DNA from: Flavobacterium psychrophilum
Lineage (GTDB): Bacteria; Bacteroidota; Bacteroidia; Flavobacteriales; Flavobacteriaceae
Reading direction: 5' to 3'
Length of the DNA: 24,702 bases
Assembly: GCA_945861915.1 (NCBI GenBank)
Contig: CAMAWK010000013.1
Span: forward strand, 1 to 24,702
Part shown: positions 8,309 to 15,838 of the stretch, one piece after another
Layout of the letters: every line of letters starts with the position of its first letter
Position numbering within the stretch: position 1 is the first letter of the stretch
Made by a program: the position numbers and the translations under genes
Notes under the pieces: model-generated
The model's database searches: none
Told to the model about the DNA's origin: nothing
Seen by the model: only the letters and a program-made list of their open reading frames with translations

Positions 8309-9423
8309 AGAACAGATTGATAGAGATTTTGCCAGTTTTGAGCAATTGTTTCATCATTAAATTTTTGAACAAATTCAAATCCTTTGTCTTGCATTTCAAA
8401 TCGCTTAGTTGGATTATCCCAAACAGAGTCAATAGCTTTTCGTAGTTCGTCACTATCTTCTGGATTAATATAAATTGAATTTTCACCTCCAGCTTCAGCG
8501 AAGCAACTTCCAGTTGACGTAATTACAGGCGTTTTAGAGTACAACGATTCAATAATTGGAATTCCAAAACCTTCAAAAATGGATGGATAAACAAAAAGTT
8601 TAGATTTTTGATATACAATTGCCATTTCTTCCAAAGTCAAATTCTTTAGAAAAAACACTTGTTTTTCAAGATTATTGGCAACAATAAAACGCCAAACTTC
8701 TTTGAAATAATCCGTTTTTTTTCCAATGACAACAATGTTTTTATCTGTTCCTGTTATTGATTTTAAAAGAATTAGAAGATTTTTTCTTTTTTCAATAGTT
8801 CCAACATTCAATATATAATTCTTTGGCAGGTCGAACTTTCTTATGGCATTTTCAATCTCAATTTCTGAAAAAACTTGCTTATAAACCTGATTACAACCTT
8901 GATAAATTACTTTGATTTTATCCTCAGGTATTTTTAAAAAAGTGACAATATCCTTTTTAGTTTGTTCACTTATTGCCACCACTACATCCGATTTTTGAGC
9001 AGCATATTTAAATTTAAAAAAATGAATTTTTCTATCGAACCAAGAATATAAATTGGGATATCTTATAAATATTAAATCATGAATGGTAACAATTTTTTTA
9101 ATTTCTTTAGATAATCCTATGGGAATTTCTCCAGACAAACCGTGATATATAGGTATTTTTGTTTTTTTTATTTCTTTAGAAACAAAAGTCAAACGCCATA
9201 ATGATTTGAATTTCATTAAAAAAAAGCCTTCGGGTAAAATTTCAATTACTGATTTGTTGAAACCTTTTAAAGTATGTTTATCCGTTTTTTTAGGATTAAA
9301 TAAAAAGTACTCATTCTCTGGAAAACAATCTGACAATACTTTAAGTAGACTTCTAGAATAATTTCCTAGCCCAGTATTGTTGTGAAAAAAGCGTTTACCA
9401 TCAAAACCAATTCGCATAATCAT
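8305..9423 (-). CDS. family 4 glycosyltransferase
   Basis: A 372-residue GT-B fold transferase. The N-terminal acceptor domain starts RIGFDGKRFFHNNTGLGNYS, with the small-residue loop used by many mannosyl/glucosyl GT4 enzymes. The C-terminal donor domain has NVGTIEKRKNL, then VYPSIFEGFGIPIIESLY with the GT4 EX7E pair, and later TSTGSCFAEAGGENSIYINP. It is probably cytoplasmic and peripheral to the membrane. Either ATG at 9423 or 9417 could be used (the protein starts MIM). The first directly abuts the stop of the upstream GT9 gene, which implies co-transcription with it and with dapD. The donor sugar is unknown. Confidence 0.88.
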   Translation of the reverse strand: MIMRIGFDGKRFFHNNTGLGNYSRSLLKVLSDCFPENEYFLFNPKKTDKHTLKGFNKSVIEILPEGFFLMKFKSLWRLTFVSKEIKKTKIPIYHGLSGEIPIGLSKEIKKIVTIHDLIFIRYPNLYSWFDRKIHFFKFKYAAQKSDVVVAISEQTKKDIVTFLKIPEDKIKVIYQGCNQVYKQVFSEIEIENAIRKFDLPKNYILNVGTIEKRKNLLILLKSITGTDKNIVVIGKKTDYFKEVWRFIVANNLEKQVFFLKNLTLEEMAIVYQKSKLFVYPSIFEGFGIPIIESLYSKTPVITSTGSCFAEAGGENSIYINPEDSDELRKAIDSVWDNPTKRFEMQDKGFEFVQKFNDETIAQNWQNLYQSVL

Positions 9424-10470
9424 TTAAACATTTAAATTTAAAAAGTGGTTTAGTTTTTCTTTGAATAAAGATGGCGTAAACTTTAAATAAGAAAGATTTG
9501 TTTCGTCTTGATTGAAGGTAATTTTTTTAATTTCTTCATAATCATTAATATGAACAGAAATATTGGTGGTATCGTTTTCAAACATATTCCAATCTTCCTT
9601 TGGAACTGTTGGCGAAAAAATGGTAAATGTAGGCACAGATAATGCTTTTGCCATATTGGTTGCGCCACCTTCGTTTCCTATTAAAGCTTTGCACAATTTA
9701 GTAACTGCTAAAAACTCTCTAAGATTCTCTTTATAAAAATCGATAAAAATTTTGCTTTTTGTTTCTTCTAGGCAATCATTATATATTTCTAAAGCAACAT
9801 CTTTTTGAAAAGGAAGATAGTTAAACAGGATTTGCAACTTTTTTTGTTTGCAAATTTCGTCTAAAACTTCTGCTAAATATTTTGTAGGATAGGTTTTAAT
9901 TTGATTACTTCCCACAGCACTTATCATCAATATGGGTAAAGAAATGTCAATATTGGATTTAATTAAATCAGCTTTTGCAAATTCGATTTCAGCCTTCGTT
10001 AAAAAAATCTTAGGGGCAGTTTCTTTAAAATCGATTCCTAGTGGTTCTAACAACTGCATTCTATGCTCGATTGCTCTTGTTGCTGTAGAAAAAGATTTTT
10101 CGGTTCTAATTATAGTGTCCGAATAAAGTAATTTGGCATACTTTTTATAAAAAGTAATCGTTTTTTTTGCTCCCGAAAACCAACCAATGAGCACACTGTT
10201 TGGTTTTCCGTAAGCATCAACAACTAAATCATATTTTTCTTTCTTAATAGAAAATAAAAATTTTATAAATGCAATTTTACTTTTTCGTGCTTTATTATCA
10301 AGAATAATTAATTTATCGATGTAAGGATTGTTTTTTACAACATTTTCAGCATTAGAATAAATTAAATAATGCAATTCAGAATTTGGGAATTTTTCCTTTA
10401 ATGCCTCAAAAAGTATAGTACTAGTTAGTACATCTCCAATTCGTTTTTTTTGTATAACTAATACTTTCAT
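9424..10470 (-). CDS. family 9 glycosyltransferase (LPS heptosyltransferase-like)
   Basis: A 348-residue GT9 protein. It begins VLVIQKKRIGDVLTSTILFE, the GT9 N-terminal motif (basic residues then GD), followed by LKEKFPNSELHYLI and a NNPYIDKLI segment. The second domain has the sugar-nucleotide motif GNEGGATNMAKALSVPTFTI. These enzymes transfer L,D-heptose, or related sugars in Bacteroidota, to the LPS inner core. The gene starts eight bases after the dapD stop and ends next to the GT4 gene, so dapD, GT9 and GT4 form one minus-strand unit. Heptose as substrate is inferred from the family only. Confidence 0.87.
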   Translation of the reverse strand: MKVLVIQKKRIGDVLTSTILFEALKEKFPNSELHYLIYSNAENVVKNNPYIDKLIILDNKARKSKIAFIKFLFSIKKEKYDLVVDAYGKPNSVLIGWFSGAKKTITFYKKYAKLLYSDTIIRTEKSFSTATRAIEHRMQLLEPLGIDFKETAPKIFLTKAEIEFAKADLIKSNIDISLPILMISAVGSNQIKTYPTKYLAEVLDEICKQKKLQILFNYLPFQKDVALEIYNDCLEETKSKIFIDFYKENLREFLAVTKLCKALIGNEGGATNMAKALSVPTFTIFSPTVPKEDWNMFENDTTNISVHINDYEEIKKITFNQDETNLSYLKFTPSLFKEKLNHFLNLNV

Positions 10471-10478
10471 ATTTAATT

Positions 10479-11294
10479 TTAAACCGCTACATCATATTCT
10501 CTCAAAGCATTGTTCAGCGAAGTTTTCAAATCGGTAGATGGTTTACGAGTACCAATAATTAAAGCACATGGTACTTGAAAATCGCCAGCAGCAAAAGATT
10601 TAGTATAACTTCCTGGAATCACAACCGATCGAGCAGGAACAAAACCTTTTCTCTCAACAGGAGTTTCGCCAGTAACATCAATAATTTTAGTCGAAGCTGT
10701 CAAACATACATTCGCTCCTAGAACTGCTTCTTTTCCTACATGAACTCCTTCTACAATAATACAACGAGAACCAATGAAAGCTCCGTCCTCAATAATTACA
10801 GGAGCTGCTTGTAGTGGTTCTAAAACACCACCAATTCCTACGCCACCTGACAGATGAACATCTTTTCCAATTTGAGCACAACTTCCAACAGTAGCCCAAG
10901 TATCAACCATCGTTCCTTCATCAACATAAGCGCCAATGTTTACATAACTAGGCATCAAAATAACACCTTTAGAAATATAGGCTCCATATCTTGCCACTGC
11001 TGGGGGCACTACACGAATTCCTTTTTCGGCATAGTCTTTTTTGAGCAACATTTTATCGTGATATTCAAAAATACCTGATTCCCAAGTTTCCATTTTTTGA
11101 ATTGGGAAATACAAAACCACTGCTTTTTTTACCCATTCGTTTACTTGCCAAGCATCGCCATTGGGCTCTGCTACACGCAATTTTCCTGAATCTAACAATT
11201 CAATAACGGCTCTGATAGCATCGGTTGTTTTTGTTTCTTGCAACAAAGCTCTGTTTTCCCAAGCTTGTTCTATAATAGATTGTAATTCGTTCAT
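10479..11294 (-). CDS. dapD: tetrahydrodipicolinate N-succinyltransferase
   Basis: A 271-residue DapD, which transfers succinyl from succinyl-CoA to tetrahydrodipicolinate in the succinylase branch of diaminopimelate and lysine synthesis. It has the N-terminal helical domain (IIEQAWENRALLQETKTTDA), then a left-handed beta-helix rich in hexapeptide repeats. Conserved blocks there are GAYVDEGTMVDTWATVGSCA, GGVGIGGVLEPLQAAPVIIE and GSRCIIVEGV. Length matches the family (around 270-275). It is the first gene of a unit that continues into two LPS glycosyltransferases, so envelope precursor supply and LPS assembly may share transcription here. A TATATTTG box on the minus strand lies about 20 bp before the start. 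Confidence 0.95.
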   Translation of the reverse strand: MNELQSIIEQAWENRALLQETKTTDAIRAVIELLDSGKLRVAEPNGDAWQVNEWVKKAVVLYFPIQKMETWESGIFEYHDKMLLKKDYAEKGIRVVPPAVARYGAYISKGVILMPSYVNIGAYVDEGTMVDTWATVGSCAQIGKDVHLSGGVGIGGVLEPLQAAPVIIEDGAFIGSRCIIVEGVHVGKEAVLGANVCLTASTKIIDVTGETPVERKGFVPARSVVIPGSYTKSFAAGDFQVPCALIIGTRKPSTDLKTSLNNALREYDVAV

Positions 11295-11313
11295 TTTTGT
11301 TAAATTTTTTTGA

Positions 11314-11321
11314 CAAATATA
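11314..11321 (-). promoter_or_regulatory. probable promoter of the dapD unit
   Basis: The minus strand reads TATATTTG, a full TAnnTTTG match, 20 bp before the dapD ATG. No clear TTG is seen at the usual distance. Confidence 0.5.
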
Positions 11322-11363
11322 CCATTTTTAGCCAAAAGCTAAAAGTAAAATCGAAGGGAAAAA

Positions 11364-11381
11364 GTTATATATTTGTATAAC
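11364..11381 (+). promoter_or_regulatory. promoter with operator-like inverted repeat before the toxin-antitoxin pair
   Basis: TATATTTG at 11368-11375 matches the -7 element and lies 19 bp before the antitoxin ATG. It is enclosed by the inverted repeat GTTATA (11364-11369) and TATAAC (11376-11381) with a 6-bp spacer. A protein bound here would block RNA polymerase, as expected if the antitoxin or the complex represses its own operon. The operator role is inference. Confidence 0.5.
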
Positions 11382-11393
11382 AAATTTTGAATT

Positions 11394-11627
11394 ATGGAAA
11401 CACTAACGATAGAATTTCAGCCCAATTTAAAGTCAAAAATTTTAGAATTATTGAGTTCTTTTTCAGCAGAACAGTTGAAAATAGTTCACAATGAAACTGA
11501 TTTTGAAGCAAATAAGAGAAAAATACAAGCATCATTAGAAAAAATAAATAACGGAACTGCAGAATTTTGTTCAATTGATGAGTTGGACTCCTATCTTGAC
11601 GATATAATATCTGAGTATGAAAATTAA
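11394..11627 (+). CDS. antitoxin of a ParE/RelE-type pair
   Basis: A 77-residue acidic protein placed before, and overlapping by 11 bases, a ParE/RelE-like gene, which is the usual type II toxin-antitoxin order. It starts METLTIEFQPNLKSKILELL, continues with a short helix pair, and ends in an acidic stretch (SIDELDSYLDDIISEYEN). This layout resembles the small Bacteroidota antitoxins that sit before RelE/ParE toxins. I see no ribbon-helix-helix or HTH motif that I can name with certainty, so how it would bind DNA is open. The promoter contains an inverted repeat suited to autorepression. Confidence 0.7.
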   Translation: METLTIEFQPNLKSKILELLSSFSAEQLKIVHNETDFEANKRKIQASLEKINNGTAEFCSIDELDSYLDDIISEYEN

Positions 11628-11901
11628 TTTTTCAAAAGAGTACAAATTGGCTTTAGGGGAACAGGTTCGTTATATCGCAAAAGACAAACCTCTAGCCGCA
11701 AAAAAATTCAAAATTGAATTAGTTAAAAGGATACAGAAGGATTTGAAGTTTCCTTTCCATTTTAAAGAATCCATTTTTTCTGATGGTGATGAAAACATAC
11801 GAGACTATATTTTTAAAGGATATATATCTGTTTATAAAATTGATATACAACAAAATACAATTTTTGTTTTTGGATTTATCAAACACAGAAATTCATTTTA
11901 A
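11617..11901 (+). CDS. ParE/RelE-superfamily toxin
   Basis: A 94-residue basic protein with the pattern of the ParE/RelE superfamily. It has an N-terminal strand (MKINFSKEYKLAL), a helix pair with VRYIAKDKPLAAKKFKIELV, then the C-terminal sheet IRDYIFKGYISVYKI and IFVFGFIKHRNSF. The DKPLAAKKF helix and the late arginine/histidine before the last strand resemble ParE (gyrase poison) more than RelE (ribosome-dependent RNase), but the target cannot be settled by eye. It overlaps the antitoxin by 11 bases and ends one base before the ruvX start, so ruvX is likely read through from the toxin operon. Confidence 0.75.
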   Translation: MKINFSKEYKLALGEQVRYIAKDKPLAAKKFKIELVKRIQKDLKFPFHFKESIFSDGDENIRDYIFKGYISVYKIDIQQNTIFVFGFIKHRNSF

Positions 11902-11902
11902 A

Positions 11903-12319
11903 ATGCCAAGAATCCTCGCCATAGATTACGGACAAAAACGAACAGGAATAGCCGTTACAGACGAACTGCAAATCATCGCTTCAGGTTTAATCACCATTCC
12001 TTCATCTACTGCAATAGACTTTTTGAAAGACTATTTTTCTAAAGAAAAAGTAGAAGCGGTACTAATTGGCGAGCCTAAACAAATGAACGGACAGCCATCC
12101 GAAAGTGCCTCAATCATCAAAGGTTTTGTAACTCATTTTACCAATCATTTTCCTGATATGAAAGTCATTCGAGTGGACGAGCGTTTTACCTCCAAAATGG
12201 CTTTTCAGTCCATGATTGATAGCGGATTAAGCAAAAAACAACGCCAAAACAAAGCGTTGATTGACGAAATATCAGCCACGATTATGCTTCAGGATTATTT
12301 AACTCGGAAAATGTTTTAA
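11903..12319 (+). CDS. ruvX: Holliday junction resolvase-like protein (YqgF family)
   Basis: A 138-residue YqgF/RuvX protein with an RNase H-like fold, linked to pre-16S rRNA 5' processing and to Holliday junction resolution. The first strand, RILAIDYGQKRTGIAVTD, carries the catalytic aspartate. EAVLIGEPKQMNGQPSESA holds the conserved glycine/proline turn, VIRVDERFTSKMA the central acid, and KNKALIDEISATIMLQDYL-like sequence the C-terminal aspartate (D in LIDEISA). I chose ATG 11903 because the protein family starts there and the longer frame to 11783 only reads through the toxin gene. It begins one base after the toxin stop. Confidence 0.92.
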   Translation: MPRILAIDYGQKRTGIAVTDELQIIASGLITIPSSTAIDFLKDYFSKEKVEAVLIGEPKQMNGQPSESASIIKGFVTHFTNHFPDMKVIRVDERFTSKMAFQSMIDSGLSKKQRQNKALIDEISATIMLQDYLTRKMF

Positions 12320-12353
12320 TTCAACCTATCATTTCCAATTCCATTATTTTAAT

Positions 12354-12361
12354 TACTTTTG
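12354..12361 (+). promoter_or_regulatory. possible promoter of def
   Basis: TACTTTTG matches TAnnTTTG, 50 bp before the def ATG, inside the 92-bp gap after ruvX. No TTG is present at the usual distance. Confidence 0.35.
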
Positions 12362-12411
12362 CGTCCAGTTTTGATAGACATTTTGCCTATCCAACTTCAA
12401 ATTAATAGAAA

Positions 12412-12999
12412 ATGATTTTACCAATTGTAGGCTATGGTGATCCAGTTTTAAGAACGGTAGCCCAAACTATTTCTCCAGAGCACCCAAACCTGAAAGAAAT
12501 CATAGCCAATATGTATGAAACAATGTACAATGCCTTTGGTGTTGGACTTGCGGCACCTCAAGTTGGCTTGAGCATTCGTTTATTTGTAATTGACACAACC
12601 CCTTTTGGCGAAGATGAAGAATTGTCATCAGAAAAACAAAACCAATTAAAAGGCTTTAAACGCACTTTTATCAATCCAAAAATAGTAAAAGAAGAAGGCG
12701 AATTGTGGTCATTTAACGAAGGTTGCCTTAGTATTCCTGATGTGAGAGAAGATGTTTATAGAAACGAAAAAATCACTATCGAATATTGTGAAGAGGATTT
12801 TATTGTAAAAACGGAAGAATTTGACGGTTTGATTGCTAGGGTAATTCAGCATGAATATGATCATATTGAAGGTGTTTTATTCACAGATTTAATTCCGTCT
12901 TTAAAAAAACAACTCATTAAAAAGAAATTACAAAATATAATGGATGGTAAAACAAGACCGGATTATAGAATGAAATTTTTTAACAAAAAAGGAAGATAA
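12412..12999 (+). CDS. def: peptide deformylase
   Basis: A 195-residue metalloenzyme that removes the N-formyl group from nascent proteins. All three motifs are present: GVGLAAPQ at residues 43-50, EGCLSIP with metal ligand C105, and QHEYDH with H147, E148 and H151. The acidic insertion GEDEELSSEKQNQLKG between motifs I and II is typical of the Bacteroidota type-1-like enzymes. Position after ruvX and before a DUF5606 gene and mazG is a familiar flavobacterial order (established from memory of such genomes, not checked here). The only base-level oddity is a longish leader with its own possible promoter. Confidence 0.96.
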   Translation: MILPIVGYGDPVLRTVAQTISPEHPNLKEIIANMYETMYNAFGVGLAAPQVGLSIRLFVIDTTPFGEDEELSSEKQNQLKGFKRTFINPKIVKEEGELWSFNEGCLSIPDVREDVYRNEKITIEYCEEDFIVKTEEFDGLIARVIQHEYDHIEGVLFTDLIPSLKKQLIKKKLQNIMDGKTRPDYRMKFFNKKGR

Positions 13000-13026
13000 A
13001 TACAAAAATCAAATATTATTTAAATA

Positions 13027-13518
13027 ATGAATTTAGAAAAAATATTATCTATTGTCGGAAAACCTGGTTTATTTGAATTAAAAGTTCAAACTCGAACTGG
13101 ATTTGTGGCTGAATCGCTGCTTGATGGAAAAAAGATTACAGTAAGCATGAAAACAAATGTTAGTCAACTAACTGAAATTTCGATTTATACTTATGATAAG
13201 GAAAAACCTTTGACAGAAGTAATGCGAAATATTGCCATTAAAGAGAATGAAGGTCCAGCACTATCACACAAAGAAGATAACGCAAAATTAACAGCTTACT
13301 TTCAAGAAATTTTACCTGATTATGATTCAGAACGCGTGTATCCGTCTGATATTAAAAAAGTATTGAATTGGTATAATATTCTTCAATCAAAAGGAATGGT
13401 TTCTAAAGAAGAACCTAAGATTGCTAATGCCGAAGAAGTATTAGAAAAGGTTGTTGAACAAGTAGCTTCTGAAAAAGAAAAAAAGCCTGCTAAAAAGGCA
13501 AAAGCTAAGAAAGAGTAA
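13027..13518 (+). CDS. DUF5606 domain protein
   Basis: A 163-residue protein of unknown function that I recognise as DUF5606-like, a family largely confined to Bacteroidota. It starts MNLEKILSIVGKPGLFELKV, then has VAESLLDGKKITVSM and the segment SQLTEISIYTYDKEKPLTEV. ERVYPSDIKKVLNWYNILQS follows, and the end is a lysine/alanine-rich low-complexity tail (KPAKKAKAKKE) that could bind nucleic acid. It lies 27 bp after def and is probably in the same transcript, followed by a strong hairpin terminator. No catalytic motif is visible and I do not assign a role. Confidence 0.75.
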   Translation: MNLEKILSIVGKPGLFELKVQTRTGFVAESLLDGKKITVSMKTNVSQLTEISIYTYDKEKPLTEVMRNIAIKENEGPALSHKEDNAKLTAYFQEILPDYDSERVYPSDIKKVLNWYNILQSKGMVSKEEPKIANAEEVLEKVVEQVASEKEKKPAKKAKAKKE

Positions 13519-13542
13519 TTCATCTTTTCATAAATATTTTTT

Positions 13543-13573
13543 AATCCTGTCACGATTTTTTCCTGACAGGATT
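13543..13573 (+). terminator. hairpin terminator after the def-DUF5606 unit
   Basis: AATCCTGTCA (13543-13552) pairs perfectly with TGACAGGATT (13564-13573) across an 11-base loop, followed by a T-rich run. Confidence 0.75.
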
Positions 13574-13602
13574 TCTTATTTTTACCAAAAACAAATATCG
13601 CA

Positions 13603-14382
13603 ATGAACTCAAAACAAACACAACTTCAATCTTTCGAAAGATTATTAAATATCATGGACGATTTGCGAGAAAAATGTCCTTGGGACAAGAAGCAAACCTT
13701 ACAAAGTCTTCGTCATTTAACTATCGAAGAAACCTATGAATTAGGTGATGCCATTTTAGATAATAATTTAGAAGAAGTCAAAAAAGAGTTGGGTGATTTA
13801 TTGTTACACATTGTTTTTTATGCAAAAATTGGTAGTGAAACCAACAATTTTGACATAGCCGATGTTTGTAATGAAATTTGCGAAAAACTCATCCACCGCC
13901 ACCCACATATTTATGGTGATGTTGAAGTTGCCGATGAGGAGGAAGTGAAACAAAATTGGGAAAAATTAAAACTGAAAGAAGGCAAAAAATCAGTATTAGA
14001 AGGAGTACCAAAAAGTTTACCAGCATTAGTCAAAGCTAGTCGAATTCAAGATAAAGTAAAAGCAGTAGGTTTTGATTGGGAAGAACCACAACAAGTTTGG
14101 GAAAAAGTGCAGGAAGAATTACAAGAATTACAAGAAGAAGTAACTTCGGGTAATCAAGACAAAATGGAAGCTGAATTTGGTGATGTTTTATTTTCGATGA
14201 TTAATTATGCTCGGTTTCTGAATATCAATCCCGAAGACGCATTGGAACGAACGAATAAAAAATTCATCAAACGTTTTCAATATTTAGAAAGCAAAGCAAC
14301 CGAATTAAGAAAATCCCTCATGGACATGACTTTGGCAGAAATGGATGTTTTTTGGGAAGAAGCGAAGCGACTTCCTAAATAA
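13603..14382 (+). CDS. mazG: nucleoside triphosphate pyrophosphohydrolase
   Basis: A 259-residue MazG with two MazG-fold halves, which hydrolyses (d)NTPs, including damaged ones, to NMP and pyrophosphate. The first half has LREKCPWDKKQTLQSLRHLT and EETYELGDAILDN with ELGDLLLHIVFYAK, the metal-binding EExxE/ExxD pattern. IHRHPHIYGDVEVADEEEVK and SRIQDKVKAVGFDW lead to the second half with EELQELQEEV and EFGDVLFSMINYARFL. Length agrees with E. coli MazG (about 263). The last 29 bases, including the C-terminal codons and start of the stop, recur 70 bp downstream. No mazEF genes lie nearby, so a house-cleaning role is likely. Confidence 0.95.
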   Translation: MNSKQTQLQSFERLLNIMDDLREKCPWDKKQTLQSLRHLTIEETYELGDAILDNNLEEVKKELGDLLLHIVFYAKIGSETNNFDIADVCNEICEKLIHRHPHIYGDVEVADEEEVKQNWEKLKLKEGKKSVLEGVPKSLPALVKASRIQDKVKAVGFDWEEPQQVWEKVQEELQELQEEVTSGNQDKMEAEFGDVLFSMINYARFLNINPEDALERTNKKFIKRFQYLESKATELRKSLMDMTLAEMDVFWEEAKRLPK

Positions 14383-14449
14383 ATAGGAATTAGAAAATCA
14401 GTGATTTTCAAATACCAAAATTTGGGAAGAAGCGAAGCTACTTCCTAAA
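14351..14449 (+). repeat. 29-bp direct repeat at the 3' end of mazG, 70 bp apart
   Basis: 14351-14379 (the end of mazG) and 14421-14449 (intergenic) match at 28 of 29 bases, the one difference being G at 14369 versus T at 14439. Each copy contains GGAAG and CTTCC arms. In the second copy the inner bases AGC-GAA-GCT also pair, so it forms a better hairpin. Between the copies, GAAAATCA (14393-14400) and TGATTTTC (14402-14409) form a perfect palindrome around one G. The 238-bp gap 14383-14620 holds nothing else that I can recognise apart from AT-rich sequence before the next gene. Confidence 0.7.
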
Positions 14450-14620
14450 ATCAATTAGATCTTTTTAACAAAAAGTTGTTTTGATACTTTTTTTGAATTT
14501 TAGCAGCAAAAACAGGGTATATTTCGTTTTTTGATTAGTTTTTATATAGTTTTTTTTCAATTGATTTATACATAATCTAACTGTAAAGACTTTATATTTA
14601 CAAAAAAATTAAAAAACCAC

Positions 14621-15766
14621 ATGAAAAAACTATTCTCTTTCCTCCTCTTTATACAAATTTTTATTGTATCAGCGCAAACCTCTCAAGGATTCAGTTACGA
14701 ATCAACCATTAGAAACAGTAACAATCAAATTGTACCTAACACTTATGTTAGTTTACGTTTTACTATTAGGTTAAACTCTACTTCTGGAACTGTTGTTTAT
14801 AGTGAACTTCAAAATTCTTTAACTAATGTCTCAGGTAATGTAAATTTAATTATTGGTACCGGAAACGCAACTACTGGAACTTTTTCTACGATTAACTGGG
14901 CTGCTGGAACTCATTATTTAGGCGTTGAATTTTTCACTGGAAATACCTGTCAGTGGATTAATGTTGGTAGCTCAGGGCAAATTGTAAGCAAATGCAATAG
15001 TATTTATACTTGGGGATCTTGTCCAACTGCATTAAATTTAGTTTGGTCTGACGAATTCAACGGAAGTGGCGCAATTGACGGAACAAAATGGCACCACCAA
15101 ACTCAACTTCCAAATGGAGGCAATTGGTATAATGGAGAAATTCAACATTATACGAATCGTCAAATAAATAGCTATCAAAATAGTGGCGCTTTAAATTTAG
15201 TAGCTAAAAAAGAAACGTTTACCGATCAAGGTCAGACAAAACAATATACGTCTGCTAGATTAAACTCGAAATTTGCTTTTACCTACGGTCGCGTTGAAGT
15301 TCGAGCTAAATTGCCCCTAGGAGTAGGAACTTGGCCAGCTATTTGGACATTAGGAAAAAACATTATTGAGCCAGGAGGTTTTTGGTCTAGTACTCATGGA
15401 ACAGTTAACTGGCCCGCTTGTGGAGAAATTGATATTATGGAACATTGGGGTAGCAATCAGAATTATGTTCAAAGTGCCATGCATACACCCTCTAGCTTTG
15501 GAGGGACAGTAAATCTAGGGGGACAAACTATACCAACTGCTTCGACAGCCTTTCATATCTATACTTTGGTTTGGACAGCCGAAAAAATGGAATTTGCCGT
15601 GGATGGTGTGATTCATTACACTTACAATCCTGCTGTAAAAAATGCAAGTACTTGGCCGTTTGATGCACCACAATATCTTTTGTTAAATTTTGCGATTCAA
15701 GGTAATATTGAAGGTGGTTTCACCGAAGATGCTATGGAAGTTGATTACGTTAGAGTATATCAATAA
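14621..15766 (+). CDS. secreted GH16 endo-beta-glucanase with N-terminal accessory domain
   Basis: A 381-residue exported glycoside hydrolase of family 16, likely a laminarinase or other beta-1,3(4)-glucanase. A signal peptide (MKKLFSFLLFIQIFIVSA, cleavage before Q19) is followed by a roughly 115-residue domain starting GFSYESTIRNSNNQIV, of the kind seen at the N-terminus of many Bacteroidota secreted proteins. The GH16 domain begins near LVWSDEFNGSGAIDGTKWHH and has GRVEVRAKLP, WPAIWTLG and the catalytic GEIDIMEHWG with E269 as nucleophile and E274 as acid/base. It ends VDYVRVYQ at the natural end of GH16. There is no lipobox and no type IX secretion C-terminal domain. Substrate is inferred from the family. 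Confidence 0.85.
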   Translation: MKKLFSFLLFIQIFIVSAQTSQGFSYESTIRNSNNQIVPNTYVSLRFTIRLNSTSGTVVYSELQNSLTNVSGNVNLIIGTGNATTGTFSTINWAAGTHYLGVEFFTGNTCQWINVGSSGQIVSKCNSIYTWGSCPTALNLVWSDEFNGSGAIDGTKWHHQTQLPNGGNWYNGEIQHYTNRQINSYQNSGALNLVAKKETFTDQGQTKQYTSARLNSKFAFTYGRVEVRAKLPLGVGTWPAIWTLGKNIIEPGGFWSSTHGTVNWPACGEIDIMEHWGSNQNYVQSAMHTPSSFGGTVNLGGQTIPTASTAFHIYTLVWTAEKMEFAVDGVIHYTYNPAVKNASTWPFDAPQYLLLNFAIQGNIEGGFTEDAMEVDYVRVYQ

Positions 15767-15800
15767 GTAAGAGAAGATAAATTATTAATTTAAAGATAGT

Positions 15801-15833
15801 TAGGGATTGGTTTTAATTAAAAATAAATCCCTA
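15801..15833. terminator. hairpin between the convergent GH16 and threonine aldolase genes
   Basis: TAGGGATT (15801-15808) pairs with AATCCCTA (15826-15833) across a 17-base AT-rich loop, in the 72-bp gap between two convergent stops. It may end transcription from both sides. Confidence 0.5.
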
Positions 15834-15838
15834 TTTGT

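Noticed and set aside
11783..11902. Longer ruvX frame beginning inside the toxin gene
   Set aside because: The added 40 residues only read the toxin gene in another frame. The family start is at 11903.
13603..14382. MazG as part of a toxin-antitoxin system
   Set aside because: No mazE or mazF genes are near, and the nearby pair is ParE/RelE-like and separated by other genes.
14351..14449. Direct repeats as a CRISPR array or attachment sites
   Set aside because: Only two copies 70 bp apart, with no cas or integrase genes.
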